The translations under genes and the position numbers were made by a program. 64,000 nucleotides of DNA from Streptomyces litmocidini. GTDB taxonomy: Bacteria; Actinomycetota; Actinomycetes; Streptomycetales; Streptomycetaceae. The DNA is taken from contig NZ_BMTQ01000002.1 in NCBI RefSeq assembly GCF_014649755.1, positions 138,761 to 202,760 on the forward strand, read 5' to 3'. The notes under the pieces are model-generated. The model ran no database searches. It saw only the letters and a program-made list of their open reading frames with translations, and had not been told where the DNA came from. Below are positions 16,253 to 25,189 of this stretch, piece after piece. Every line of letters starts with the position of its first letter. Position 1 is the stretch's first letter.

Positions 16253-17041
16253 ATGACTGCCCCCGCGCTCGCTCCACGGCTGCTGAGGGCCGCGGTGTTC
16301 ACCGCGGTCTGCGTCGTGCTGTCCGCGCTGGGACACGCCCTCGCCGCCTGCGCGGGCATCGCCCCGTGGACCCTCGTCGCCGGGTTCCTCGGCGTCTTCG
16401 GCGTCACCGTCCTCCTCGCCGGCCGCACGCGCTCCCTCGGCTTCGTCGTCGGCGCCCTCACCGGCGGGCAGCTCGGCCTGCACGTCCTCTTCGGGTTCGG
16501 ACAGCGCCGGCTCGCCCTGGGCGACCAGGCCGACGACGCCCTCGTCCGGATGGCCGCCCGGCTGGTGTGCGGGGCGGGCCCCGCCTCCCTCAGCCCCGCC
16601 GACGCCACCCGGATCATCACCGACGCCGGGCTCGACCCGGCCGACGCGCACGCCCACATGGGACACCTCGCCGCCGGAACGGGCGCGGCCGCGTCCGCGG
16701 GCGAACTGCTGCCCGGCCTGCCCATGCTCCTCGGCCACCTCCTGGCCGCCCTGGCCACGGGCTGGCTGCTGCGCCGCGGCGACCACGCCCTCGGCCGGCT
16801 CGTGGACCTCTCCGAACAGGGCGCGACCGAGCTCGCCGAGTGCACCCTCGTGCGTTCCCTGCGGGCCGCGCTCCGTCTCGTACGGGCCCTGCTCGCCGGA
16901 CTGCCGTTGGCACCGCGCACGGGGCCGCGACGGACCCTCCGGGCCCCCTCCGACTCCTCGCCGCCGCCGGTGGCCGAGGCCCTTCAGCACACGGTGATCA
17001 GGCGCGGCCCTCCGGCCGCCGACTGCGTCCTCGCAGCCTGA
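16253..17041 (+). CDS. integral membrane protein of unknown function
   Basis: A 262-residue protein with an N-terminal hydrophobic block (four helices, about 8-85: AVFTAVCVVLSALGHALAA, LVAGFLGVFGVTVLLAG and GFVVGALTGGQLGLHVLFG), a soluble His-containing loop (about 90-150, with DAHAHMGHLAAG) and one more helix (LLPGLPMLLGHLLAALATGWLL). A basic, Pro-rich cytosolic tail follows. It directly precedes the copper operon on the same strand (120-bp gap), and the HAHMGH loop could bind copper, so a place in copper handling is plausible but unproved. ATG at 16253 has GATGGGG upstream. Confidence 0.75.
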   Translation: MTAPALAPRLLRAAVFTAVCVVLSALGHALAACAGIAPWTLVAGFLGVFGVTVLLAGRTRSLGFVVGALTGGQLGLHVLFGFGQRRLALGDQADDALVRMAARLVCGAGPASLSPADATRIITDAGLDPADAHAHMGHLAAGTGAAASAGELLPGLPMLLGHLLAALATGWLLRRGDHALGRLVDLSEQGATELAECTLVRSLRAALRLVRALLAGLPLAPRTGPRRTLRAPSDSSPPPVAEALQHTVIRRGPPAADCVLAA

Positions 17042-17160
17042 CACGGACCGCTCGACGTGAGCGTGCCGTGCCCGTCCGCGCGCCTGCGCGGGACCCCCGT
17101 CCCCCGGCGCGCCGGACTCCTCGTTCCTCACCGACCCTTCGAGCTGGAGTGTCTTCCGCC

Positions 17161-17925
17161 ATGAGCGTTTCCCGTACCCGCACCTCCGCCCGCGCCGTCC
17201 TCGCCGGCGGCATCGCCCTCTCCTCCGTGGTGCTGCTGTCCGGCACCGCCTTCGCGCACGTCAGCGTGCAGCCGCAGGGCGAGGCGGCCAAGGGCGGCTA
17301 CGCGACCGTCAACATCAAGGTCCCGAACGAGCGCGACAACGCCTCCACCGTGAAGGTCGAGGTCAACTTCCCGCTCGACCACCCGCTGGCCTCCGTCATG
17401 CCGCAGCCCCTCCCCGGCTGGAAGGCCGAGGTCACCAAGGGCAAGCTCGACAAGCCGCTGGAGCTGCACGGCAAGAAGATCAACGAGGCCGTCTCCAAGG
17501 TCACCTGGACCGCCGACGGCTCGAAGATCGGCCCCGGCCAGTTCCAGCAGTTCCCGCTCTCCCTCGGACAGCTGCCGGAGGACACCGACCAGCTGGTCCT
17601 CAAGGCGATCCAGACGTACGACAACAAGGAGGTCGTGCGCTGGATCGAGGAGCAGAAGGAGGGCGCCGAGGAGCCGCAGAACCCGGCCCCCGTCCTGAAG
17701 CTCTCCGCCGCCTCCGAGGACCACCACGGGGGCGCCGCTCCGTCCGCCTCCGCCGACACGGACGAGAAGGCCGGTCACGACGACAAGACGGCCGACCACC
17801 AGGAGACCGCCGCCGCGTCGTCCGCCACCGACACCACGGCCCGCGTCCTCGGCGTCATCGGCATCCTGGTCGGTGTCGCGGGCGTCGCCTTCGGCGTCCT
17901 CGCCGGCCGCCGCCGCTCGGCCTGA
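17161..17925 (+). CDS. ycnI: YcnI-like copper-binding membrane protein (DUF1775)
   Basis: A 254-residue exported protein. The signal peptide (residues 1-34) ends in TAFA so that His35 (HVSVQP) becomes the mature N-terminus; in YcnI-type proteins an N-terminal histidine binds Cu(II). The DUF1775 beta domain (about 35-185) includes GWKAEV and ITWTADG-like strands. A His/Asp-rich linker (EDHHGGAAPS, EKAGHDDKTADHQE) and one C-terminal helix (VLGVIGILVGVAGVAFGVLAG) anchor it outside the membrane. It is the first gene of the tight copper cluster with Sco, PCuAC, CopC-CopD and DyP. Confidence 0.92.
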   Translation: MSVSRTRTSARAVLAGGIALSSVVLLSGTAFAHVSVQPQGEAAKGGYATVNIKVPNERDNASTVKVEVNFPLDHPLASVMPQPLPGWKAEVTKGKLDKPLELHGKKINEAVSKVTWTADGSKIGPGQFQQFPLSLGQLPEDTDQLVLKAIQTYDNKEVVRWIEEQKEGAEEPQNPAPVLKLSAASEDHHGGAAPSASADTDEKAGHDDKTADHQETAAASSATDTTARVLGVIGILVGVAGVAFGVLAGRRRSA

Positions 17926-17959
17926 CGGCCGCGCCCCCACCCGATCCGGAAGAAGCACC

Positions 17960-18676
17960 ATGTCTGAAGAGAAGACGCCCGGGGCGGTCACGTCCCGCCC
18001 CGGGCGGCGCATGCCGCTGGTCATCTCGGCCGTCGCGATCGTCGCCGCGATCGGCGTCACCGCCGCCGTCGGCCTCGGCGACGACGACAAGCCCTCGGGC
18101 TCCGGCTCGGCGGTCGCCGAGGTCTACGGCGGCACCGACCCCACCGAGGCCGCCACCGTCCTCGACCGGCCGTTCACCAAGCCCGCGCTCGTCCTCACCG
18201 ACACCAAGGGCCAGAAGTACGACCTGCGGGAGCGGACCAAGGGCAAGCCGACGCTCATCTACTTCGGCTACACGCACTGCCCCGACGTCTGCCCCCTGAC
18301 GATGAGCAACATCGCCATCGCCAAGAAGAAGCTCCCCAAGGCCGACCAGGACAAGCTCCAGGTCGTCTTCGTCACCACCGACCCCGAGCGGGACACCTCC
18401 GCCGAGCTCGCCAAGTGGCTGCCCGCCGCCGGCGACCCCTCCTTCACCGGCCTCACCGGCGACTTCTCCGCCATCCAGGCGGGGGCCAAGCAGATCGGCA
18501 TCGGCATCGACCCGCCGAAGAAGGAGAAGGACGGCTCGGTCGTCTCCATGCACGGAGCCCAGGTGATCGCCTTCTCGCCCACCACCGACCAGGGCTACGT
18601 CCTGTACGGCGAGGACGCGACCGTCGAGGACTACGCCAAGGACCTGCCGAAGATCATCAAGGGGGAGAACCCGTGA
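17960..18676 (+). CDS. sco: Sco/SenC-type copper chaperone
   Basis: A 238-residue membrane-anchored thioredoxin-fold protein. One helix spans about 18-40, and the extracytoplasmic domain carries the copper site CPDVC (residues about 111-115, in FGYTHCPDVCPLTMSN) and the distant His in VSMHGAQV. Sco proteins deliver copper to the CuA site of cytochrome c oxidase, and in Streptomyces also influence development. The gene begins 34 bases after ycnI and its stop overlaps the next start in a GTGA, so the operon is translationally coupled. Confidence 0.95.
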   Translation: MSEEKTPGAVTSRPGRRMPLVISAVAIVAAIGVTAAVGLGDDDKPSGSGSAVAEVYGGTDPTEAATVLDRPFTKPALVLTDTKGQKYDLRERTKGKPTLIYFGYTHCPDVCPLTMSNIAIAKKKLPKADQDKLQVVFVTTDPERDTSAELAKWLPAAGDPSFTGLTGDFSAIQAGAKQIGIGIDPPKKEKDGSVVSMHGAQVIAFSPTTDQGYVLYGEDATVEDYAKDLPKIIKGENP

Positions 18677-19125
18677 CCCGCCGCACCACCGCCCTGTCCG
18701 CCGCCGTGGCGCTCGCCGCCGCGCTCGCGCTGACCGGGTGCTCGTCCTCCGAGAGCAAGCCCGACCTGGAGGTCAGCGGCGCGTTCATGCCCCAGCCCGT
18801 GATGGACATGGCCGGCGGCTTCCTCACGATCAAGAACGACGGCGACACGGCGGACAGGTTGACCTCCGTCACCAGCCCGCTCTCGGACGACATCACCATC
18901 CACGAGACGAAGAACCAGAAGATGCAGGAGGTGAAGTCCTTCGACATCCCCGCGAACGGCGAGCTGAACCTCGAACGCGGCGGCAGCCACATCATGTTCA
19001 TGGAGCTGAAGTCGAAGCCCAAGCAGGGCGACAAGGTCAGCATCGAGCTGCACTTCGAGAAGTCCGACCCCATCAAGGTCGACCTTCCCGTCGAAGCGCC
19101 CAACCACAACCCGCAGCAGCACTGA
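18673..19125 (+). CDS. PCuAC-type periplasmic copper chaperone lipoprotein
   Basis: A 150-residue lipoprotein with lipobox LTGC (Cys23) and a cupredoxin-like PCuAC domain. The Cu(I) ligands follow the expected H-x(n)-M-x(n)-H-x-M pattern: IHETKNQKM, then GGSHIMFM. It passes Cu(I) to Sco and cytochrome oxidase on the outer face of the membrane. GTG at 18673 overlaps the sco stop. In Streptomyces this protein has been called ECuC (from memory). Confidence 0.93.
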   Translation: MTRRTTALSAAVALAAALALTGCSSSESKPDLEVSGAFMPQPVMDMAGGFLTIKNDGDTADRLTSVTSPLSDDITIHETKNQKMQEVKSFDIPANGELNLERGGSHIMFMELKSKPKQGDKVSIELHFEKSDPIKVDLPVEAPNHNPQQH

Positions 19126-19149
19126 GCTCGTTGACGGAGTGACACAGAG

Positions 19150-21141
19150 ATGACAACCACCGCCCCGCGCCTCGGCAACGCCCTGGCCCGGCTGCTGATC
19201 CTCGCGGCCGCGCTGCTCGGCACGCTGCTCGCCGGCGCCGCCCCCGCCTCCGCGCACGCGGCGCTCACCGGCAGCGACCCGAAGGACGGGGCGGTGGTCG
19301 CCTCCGCCCCCAAGGAGGTCAACCTGACCTTCTCCGAACAGGTCGCCATGAGCGCCGACTCCATCCGGGTCCTCGACCCGGCGGGCCGACGGGCCGACAC
19401 CGGCGAGATACGCGATCTGTGCAGCGGCTCCGTCGTCCGGTACGGGGTGGGGCTCCGCGCCGGGCTGCCCGACGGCACGTACACCGTGGCCTGGCAGGCC
19501 GTCTCGGCCGACAGCCATCCCGTCGCCGGTGCCTTCACCTTCTCCATCGGAGCTCCTTCCACGACCTCCGTCGCCCTGTCCGACCAGGCGCCCGGCGGCG
19601 GCCTCGTCGGCGCCCTCTACGGCATCGCCCGCTACCTCGCGTACGCCGGGTTCGCCGTCCTCGTCGGCGGCGGCGCCTTCGTCCTGGTCTGCTGGCCGCG
19701 CGGCGCGAGCGTCCGCGCCGTCCAGCAGACCGTGGTCCGGGGCTGGCTGGCCCTCACCGGCGCCACCCTGGCGATGCTGCTCCTGCGCCATCCGTACACC
19801 GGCTCCGGGAAGCTCTCCGACGCCTTCGACCTGGCCGGCCTGAAGACCGTCCTGGAGACGAAGACCGGCGCGGCGCTCACCTCCCGGCTGCTGCTGCTCG
19901 GCGCGGCCGCGCTGTTCGTGGCCGTCCTCTTCGGCGCCTACACCCGCCGCACCGACCCGAAGGAGAAGAAGGACCTCTCCTTCGGACTCGCCCTCGGCGG
20001 CACCGTCGTCGCCGCCGGCATCGCCGGGACCTGGGCCCTGGCCGAGCACGCCTCGACCGGCCTCCAGCCGGGCGTCGCCATGCCCGTCGACATCCTGCAC
20101 CTCCTCGCCGTCGCCGCCTGGCTCGGCGGCCTCACCGTGCTCCTCGTCGCCCTCTACCGGGCGCCGTCCGTCGAGCGCTCCGCCGTCGAGCGCTTCTCCA
20201 AGGTGGCCCTCGGCTCCGTGGCCGTCCTCGCGGCCACCGGGCTCTACCAGTCCTGGCGCCAGGTCGGCTCCTGGTCCGCGCTGACGGGGACCCGGTACGG
20301 TCAGCTGCTCCTGGTCAAGATCGGCCTCGTGGCGGTCCTCATCGGCATCGCCTGGATCTCCCGCCGCTGGACCCGGCGCCTGGCCGACCCGGCGCCGCGC
20401 GGAACGGACGAGACGCCGGACGGGGACGAGTACCCGGACGGGGACGAGACGCCGGACGGGGACGAGTACCCGGACGGGGACGAGACGCCGGACGGGGACG
20501 ATCGTGAGGGATCCGAGAGCGACGGGTCCGAGGCCTCGGGTGAGGTCGGTGGGTCGGGCGATCCGGTGCGGGCCGCGCAGCTCGCCCGGCAGCGGGCCGC
20601 CGTCGCCACCGCCCGGCGGAAGCGGGAGCGGGACGCCGACCCGGAGCGGACCGGTCTGCGCCGCTCGGTGCTGACCGAGGCCGCCGTCGCCGTCGTCCTC
20701 CTCGCCGTGACCACCGTCCTCACCTCGACCGAGCCCGGTCGCACCGAGGAGGAGGCCGGGCGAGTCGCCTCCGCCTCCGGACCGGCCGCGGTGCCCGACC
20801 GGCCCGTCGACATCCGGCTGCCCTTCGACACCGGCGGCGTCGACGGCAAGGGCGTCGTCCGTCTCAGCCTCGACCCCGGCCGCACCGGTGCCAACGCGCT
20901 CCACATCTTCGTCGAGCGTCCCAACGGCAAGCCGCTGGACGTCCCCGAGATCAAGGTCGCCCTCACCCTGGAGGCGAAGGGCGTGGGCCCGCTGCCCGTC
21001 GCCCCCGACCGGATCCAGACCGGACACTGGAGCGCGAGCGGCGTCCAGATCCCGATGCCGGGCGACTGGAAGATCCAGGTGACCGTCCGTACCTCCGAGA
21101 TCGACCAGACCACCATCGACAAGAACGTGAAGATCGGCTGA
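19150..21141 (+). CDS. CopC-CopD fusion copper protein with YtkA-like tail
   Basis: A 663-residue membrane protein. The signal peptide ends SAHAALTGSDP, exposing His at the start of the CopC domain (about 36-135, with DSHPVAGAFTF near its end). Eight or nine helices of a CopD domain follow (about 150-415), then an acidic linker, one helix (about 510-530) and a C-terminal extracytoplasmic beta domain (about 555-663, resembling the YtkA module). The linker holds a 36-bp repeat, 20409-20500, giving alternating DETPDG and DEYPDG units. It probably binds copper outside and moves it across the membrane. Its start is 25 bases after the PCuAC gene. Confidence 0.92.
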   Translation: MTTTAPRLGNALARLLILAAALLGTLLAGAAPASAHAALTGSDPKDGAVVASAPKEVNLTFSEQVAMSADSIRVLDPAGRRADTGEIRDLCSGSVVRYGVGLRAGLPDGTYTVAWQAVSADSHPVAGAFTFSIGAPSTTSVALSDQAPGGGLVGALYGIARYLAYAGFAVLVGGGAFVLVCWPRGASVRAVQQTVVRGWLALTGATLAMLLLRHPYTGSGKLSDAFDLAGLKTVLETKTGAALTSRLLLLGAAALFVAVLFGAYTRRTDPKEKKDLSFGLALGGTVVAAGIAGTWALAEHASTGLQPGVAMPVDILHLLAVAAWLGGLTVLLVALYRAPSVERSAVERFSKVALGSVAVLAATGLYQSWRQVGSWSALTGTRYGQLLLVKIGLVAVLIGIAWISRRWTRRLADPAPRGTDETPDGDEYPDGDETPDGDEYPDGDETPDGDDREGSESDGSEASGEVGGSGDPVRAAQLARQRAAVATARRKRERDADPERTGLRRSVLTEAAVAVVLLAVTTVLTSTEPGRTEEEAGRVASASGPAAVPDRPVDIRLPFDTGGVDGKGVVRLSLDPGRTGANALHIFVERPNGKPLDVPEIKVALTLEAKGVGPLPVAPDRIQTGHWSASGVQIPMPGDWKIQVTVRTSEIDQTTIDKNVKIG

Positions 21142-21146
21142 GCCTC

Positions 21147-22406
21147 GTGACCGACAGCGACAACCTCGATCTCTCCCGGCGGCGCCTGCTCGGCGCCGTC
21201 GGCGCGGCGGGCGCGGCCGGCCTGGTCGCCGGCGCGGCCGGTGGGGCCGGGATCTCCGCCGCCCTGTCCGACGACACCGCCGGAGCCGGCGGCGCCCCCG
21301 CCCTGACCACCGTCGGCTCGACCTCGGTGATGTTTCACGGGAAACATCAGGCGGGCATCACCACCCCCCTCCAGTCCCGTGGCCATCTGATCGCCTTCGA
21401 CCTCGCCCCGGGCGCCGGTCGCAAGGAGGCCGCCGCCCTGCTGCGCCGCTGGTCGGCCACGGCGCAGGTGCTGATGGAGGGCAAGGCCCCGGCCGAGGAC
21501 ACCGGGATCGCGCTCGACGCGGGCCCCTCCTCCCTCACGGTCACCTTCGGCTTCGGCCGCACCTTCTTCGACCGCACCGGACTCGCCTCGCGCCGCCCCG
21601 CCGAGCTGGATCCGCTGCCCGCCTTCTCCGCCGACGCCCTGGACCCCCGGCGCTCGGAGGGCGACCTGTGGGTGCAGATCGGCGCCGACGACGCGCTCGT
21701 CGCCTTCCACGCGCTGCGCGCCGTCCAGAAGGACGCGGGGGACGCGGCCCGGGTTCGCTGGCAGATGAACGGCTTCAACCGCTCGGCCGGCGCCACCGCG
21801 AAGCCGATGACCGCCCGCAACCTGATGGGGCAGGTCGACGGCACGGGCAACCCGAAGCCCACCGACCCGGACTTCGACCGGCGGATCTTCGTCCCGTCCG
21901 GGTCGGGCGGCGCACCGGAGTGGATGGCCGGCGGCTCGTACGCGGTGGTGCGCCGGATCCGGATGCTGCTCGACGACTGGGAGAAGCTGCCGCTGGACCG
22001 GCAGGAGAAGGTGATCGGGCGCCGGAAGTCCGACGGGGCCCCGCTCACCGGCGGCTCCGAGACCACCGAGCTCGATCTGAACAAGCTCGGGCCGGACGGG
22101 AAGCCCGTCATCCCCGACAACGCCCACTCCCGGATCTCCGCCCCCGAACAGAACGGCGGGGCGGCGATGCTGCGCAGGCCGTTCTCCTTCCACGACGGGA
22201 TCGGTCCGGACGGGACGCCGGACGCGGGGCTCCTCTTCGTCTGCTGGCAGGCGGACCCTCTCAGGGGCTTCGTCCCGGTGCAGCGCAAGCTCGACCGGGG
22301 CGACGCGCTGTCCGCGTTCATCCGCCACGAGGCGAGCGGGCTCTTCGCGGTCCCAGGCGGTCCCGCCGAGGGCGAGTACGTGGGCCAGCGCCTGCTGGAG
22401 GCCTGA
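21147..22406 (+). CDS. dtpA: Tat-exported dye-decolorizing peroxidase (DyP, EfeB/DtpA type)
   Basis: A 419-residue heme peroxidase. The twin-arginine signal SRRRLLG (residues 10-16) with a long Ala/Gly-rich hydrophobic stretch indicates export of the folded protein. DyP hallmarks are GQVDGTGNPKP (GxxDG distal Asp), the proximal heme-ligand His in DNAHSRIS, and the distal Arg in VRRIRMLLDDWEKL. In Streptomyces lividans the homologue DtpA works with the copper chaperones in maturation of the radical copper oxidase GlxA (literature, from memory), which explains its place as last gene of this operon. GTG lies 5 bases after the previous stop. A near-parS sequence lies inside it at 21331-21346. Confidence 0.94.
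   Translation: MTDSDNLDLSRRRLLGAVGAAGAAGLVAGAAGGAGISAALSDDTAGAGGAPALTTVGSTSVMFHGKHQAGITTPLQSRGHLIAFDLAPGAGRKEAAALLRRWSATAQVLMEGKAPAEDTGIALDAGPSSLTVTFGFGRTFFDRTGLASRRPAELDPLPAFSADALDPRRSEGDLWVQIGADDALVAFHALRAVQKDAGDAARVRWQMNGFNRSAGATAKPMTARNLMGQVDGTGNPKPTDPDFDRRIFVPSGSGGAPEWMAGGSYAVVRRIRMLLDDWEKLPLDRQEKVIGRRKSDGAPLTGGSETTELDLNKLGPDGKPVIPDNAHSRISAPEQNGGAAMLRRPFSFHDGIGPDGTPDAGLLFVCWQADPLRGFVPVQRKLDRGDALSAFIRHEASGLFAVPGGPAEGEYVGQRLLEA
21331..21346. other. parS-like site with one mismatch, inside the DyP gene
   Basis: TGTTTCACGGGAAACA differs from the bacterial parS consensus TGTTTCACGTGAAACA at a single central base. It lies in the coding sequence for SVMFHGKHQ. ParB could bind it more weakly than the perfect site at 51541. 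Confidence 0.55.
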
Positions 22407-22417
22407 CCGTCCCGACC

Positions 22418-22451
22418 GGAGAGGTGCCCCGCCGGTGCGGCGGCCCTCTCC
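22418..22451 (+). terminator. terminator after the copper/DyP operon
   Basis: GGAGAGG (22418-22424) pairs with CCTCTCC (22445-22451), and CCGCC (22429-22433) pairs with GGCGG (22439-22443) inside it. This hairpin is 12 bases beyond the DyP stop and ends before the pheA start. Confidence 0.65.
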
Positions 22452-22475
22452 GGCGGCGACCATTAGGGTGACGTC

Positions 22476-23411
22476 ATGTCCGCCACCCGGTACACCTACC
22501 TCGGCCCCGAAGGCACCTTCACCGAGGCGGCGCTGCGCACGCTGCCCGAGGCCGCGACGCGGGAACTCGTCCCCATGGTCTCGGTCCCGGCCGCCCTCGA
22601 CGCCGTGCGGAACGGGGAGGCCGCCGCCGCGCTCGTCCCGATCGAGAACTCGGTCGAGGGCGGGGTGACCGCGACGCTGGACGAACTGGCCTCCGGCGAG
22701 CCGCTGATGATCTACCGCGAGGTGCTCCTCCCGATCGCCTTCGCCCTGCTCGTCCGGCCCGGGACCAAGCTCTCCGAGGTCAAGACGGTCACGGGCCACC
22801 CGGTGGCCCAGCCGCAGGTGCGGAACTGGCTGCGGGCCCACTTGCCCGAGGCGGTGTGGGAGTCGGCGGCCTCCAACGCGGACGGCGCCCGGCTGGTGCG
22901 GGAGGGCCGGTTCGACGCCGCCTTCGCGGGGGAGTTCGCGGCGGCGACGTACGGCCTGGAGGCACTGGTCACGGAGATCCACGACGCGGAGAACGCCGAG
23001 ACGCGGTTCGTGCTCGTGGGTCGGCCGGCCCGGCCGGCGGCTCCGACCGGCGCCGACAAGACCTCGGTGGTGTTGTGGCTGGGTGACGATCATCCGGGTG
23101 CCCTCCTCGAACTGCTCCAGGAGTTCGCTGTGCGCGGGGTGAACCTGATGCTGATCCAGTCCCGGCCCACGGGGGCGGGGATCGGGAACTACTGCTTCGC
23201 CGTGGACGCGGAGGGCCATATCTCGGACCGGCGGGTGGGCGAGGCGCTGATGGGCCTCAAGCGGATCTGCCCCAAGGTGCGGTTCCTCGGCTCGTACCCC
23301 CGGGCGGGCGTCTCGGTGGAGGACGTGCCGGCGCTGCGGCGCGGAACTTCGGACGTGGAGTTCATGGAGGCCTCCGACTGGCTGGCGAGGGCCCAGGACG
23401 GTCGGGCCTGA
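22476..23411 (+). CDS. pheA: prephenate dehydratase
   Basis: A 311-residue enzyme that converts prephenate to phenylpyruvate, the last committed step to phenylalanine. The dehydratase domain (about 4-185) shows YLGPEGTFTEAAL, VPIENSVEGGV, GHPVAQPQ and the catalytic TRF triad in AETRFVLVG. A C-terminal ACT domain (about 195-275) carries IQSRPTGAGIGNYCF, the phenylalanine-binding ESRP motif with Gln in place of Glu, so feedback inhibition is expected. There is no chorismate mutase domain, as usual in actinobacteria. ATG at 22476 has a TTAGGGT-like element 8 bases before it and little leader. It faces the DnaA-box-rich spacer and serS. Confidence 0.96.
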   Translation: MSATRYTYLGPEGTFTEAALRTLPEAATRELVPMVSVPAALDAVRNGEAAAALVPIENSVEGGVTATLDELASGEPLMIYREVLLPIAFALLVRPGTKLSEVKTVTGHPVAQPQVRNWLRAHLPEAVWESAASNADGARLVREGRFDAAFAGEFAAATYGLEALVTEIHDAENAETRFVLVGRPARPAAPTGADKTSVVLWLGDDHPGALLELLQEFAVRGVNLMLIQSRPTGAGIGNYCFAVDAEGHISDRRVGEALMGLKRICPKVRFLGSYPRAGVSVEDVPALRRGTSDVEFMEASDWLARAQDGRA

Positions 23412-23899
23412 GGTGATGGTGGAGGAATTCCCGGGTCGGCGTGAGCGGTCGTCCACAGGTACGAACCACTAGTCCTACCTGCATACTTTTCAGTTACCCA
23501 CAGAGGTTATCCACAGGCGCCCGGTGAGGCCTGGGGACAAGTCGACACCTCGTCGAGACAAGGTCGACAAATCACCCCGCCCACCCCCCGTCCATCCGTG
23601 CGCCATCCACAACGCCTCCTGGGCGCCCCCGTCAGCGGCCCGCCGCCGACCCACTCGCCGGGGTGACCAATTCCCACCCAAATGAGCGCGCGAAGGGTGT
23701 TTGATCACGGAATTCCCAGGCGCCATGAGGGGATTCCCCGGGGCCTTATCCGTAGTCCACAGATTTTCCGCACAGCCTGTGGATAAGTGAAGGGGACAGC
23801 TCCGTCCATCGGTGTTTCCACGGGTCTCAATTCGGGCGAATCAACACGCGCCCCCTTATCCGGTGGGGGCACGCGAACGCGCACCGGTAGCCTGGTGGG
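23412..23899. other. pheA-serS spacer containing a DnaA-box cluster
   Basis: This 488-bp spacer has no supported gene. It holds two perfect DnaA boxes, TTATCCACA at 23507-23515 and its complement at 23778-23786. Near matches are TCGTCCACA (23449-23457), TTACCCACA (23494-23502), TTGTCCCCA on the minus strand (23532-23540), CCATCCACA (23603-23611) and TAGTCCACA (23753-23761). The pattern repeats TCCACA within an A+T-richer stretch. DnaA probably binds here. Neither dnaA nor dnaN lies in the window, so this is not oriC; it could titrate DnaA or regulate serS. Confidence 0.75.
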
Positions 23900-25189
23900 G
23901 TGATTGACCTTCGCCTGCTCCGTGAGGACCCCGACCGTGTTCGCGCCTCCCAGCGCGCCCGTGGAGAGGACGTCGCGCTCGTCGACGCCCTGCTCTCCGC
24001 CGATGAGCGGCGCAGGTCGTCCGGCGTCCGCTTCGACGAGCTCCGATCCGAGCAGAAGGCGCTCGGAAAGCTGATCCCCAAGGCCGGACCCGAAGAGCGC
24101 GCCGAGCTCCTGCAGAAGGCCGAGCAGCTCAAGACCGACGTCAAGGCCGCGGAGGCCGAGCAGAACGAGGCCGACGAGACGGCCAAGCAGCTTCTGCTCC
24201 AGCTCGGGAACATCGTCCACCCGGACGTCCCGGTCGGCGGCGAGGAGGACTTCGTCGTCCTCGAGACGCACGGCACCATCCGCGACTTCGCGGCCGAGGG
24301 CTTCGAGCCCAAGGACCACCTGGAGCTGGGCGAGGCGCTCGGCGCCATCGACGTCGAGCGGGGCGCCAAGGTCTCCGGCTCGCGCTTCTACTACCTGACC
24401 GGCGTCGGCGCCCTCCTGGAGCTCGCCCTGGTCAACGCGGCGATCGCCCAGGCCACCGAGGCCGGCTTCATCCCCATGCTCACTCCGGCGCTGGTCCGTC
24501 CGCGCGCCATGGAGGGCACCGGCTTCCTCGGCCAGGCCGCGGAGAACGTGTACCACCTGGAGAAGGACGACTACTACCTCGTCGGCACGTCCGAGGTGCC
24601 CCTCGCCGCGTACCACATGGACGAGATCATCGAGGCCGGCAAGCTGCCGCTGCGGTACGCGGGCTTCTCGCCCTGCTTCCGCCGCGAGGCCGGCACGTAC
24701 GGCAAGGACACCCGGGGCATCTTCCGCGTCCACCAGTTCGACAAGGTCGAGATGTTCTCGTACGTCGCTCCGGAGGACGCCGAGGCCGAGCACAAGCGGC
24801 TCCTGGAGTGGGAGAAGCAGTGGCTGACCTCGCTGGAGCTGCCGTTCCAGGTCATCGACGTCGCCACCGGTGACCTCGGTGCCTCCGCCTCCCGCAAGTT
24901 CGACTGCGAGGCGTGGATCCCGACGCAGGGCAAGTACCGCGAGCTGACCTCCGCCTCGAACTGCGACAGCTTCCAGGCCCGTCGCCTCTCCGTCCGTCTG
25001 CGCGACGACAAGGACGGCAAGAAGGTCGTGCAGCCGCTGGCCACCCTGAACGGCACGCTGTGCGCCGTACCGCGCACGATCGTGGCGATCCTCGAGAACC
25101 ACCAGCTGGCCGACGGCTCCGTGCGGGTGCCCGAGGTGCTCCGTCCGTACCTCGGCGGCCGCGAGGTCCTGGAGCCGATCGCCAAGTGA
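23900..25189 (+). CDS. serS: seryl-tRNA synthetase
   Basis: A 429-residue class II synthetase that charges tRNA-Ser with serine. The N-terminal helical arm (about 1-100: [25 protein letters not shown]) is the antiparallel coiled coil that grips the long variable arm. Class II motifs follow: the motif 2 loop [25 protein letters not shown], and motif 3 [18 protein letters not shown]. The serine-binding region is [18 protein letters not shown] at 23900 has GGTGGGG just before it and the leader may be very short. The gene overlaps the HAD phosphatase start, and its own tRNA-Ser substrate is encoded at 5274. Confidence 0.98.
   Translation: MIDLRLLREDPDRVRASQRARGEDVALVDALLSADERRRSSGVRFDELRSEQKALGKLIPKAGPEERAELLQKAEQLKTDVKAAEAEQNEADETAKQLLLQLGNIVHPDVPVGGEEDFVVLETHGTIRDFAAEGFEPKDHLELGEALGAIDVERGAKVSGSRFYYLTGVGALLELALVNAAIAQATEAGFIPMLTPALVRPRAMEGTGFLGQAAENVYHLEKDDYYLVGTSEVPLAAYHMDEIIEAGKLPLRYAGFSPCFRREAGTYGKDTRGIFRVHQFDKVEMFSYVAPEDAEAEHKRLLEWEKQWLTSLELPFQVIDVATGDLGASASRKFDCEAWIPTQGKYRELTSASNCDSFQARRLSVRLRDDKDGKKVVQPLATLNGTLCAVPRTIVAILENHQLADGSVRVPEVLRPYLGGREVLEPIAK

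Noticed and set aside
15814..16257. A minus-strand Pro/Thr-rich protein from the 24-bp repeat array
   Set aside because: The frame would start inside the 5' end of the divergent membrane gene, lacks a good ribosome site, and its C-terminus has no recognisable feature. The repeat is listed instead.
20301..23456. A 1051-residue minus-strand frame over CopC-CopD, DyP and pheA
   Set aside because: It runs opposite three well-supported genes and shows no domain motif.
23412..23899. oriC
   Set aside because: Streptomyces oriC lies between dnaA and dnaN with about nineteen boxes. Neither gene is present and only two boxes are perfect, so I call it a DnaA-box cluster.
23900..23902. T-box leader upstream of serS
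   Set aside because: No T-box sequence or specifier stem is visible; the spacer signals are DnaA boxes and the leader seems very short.
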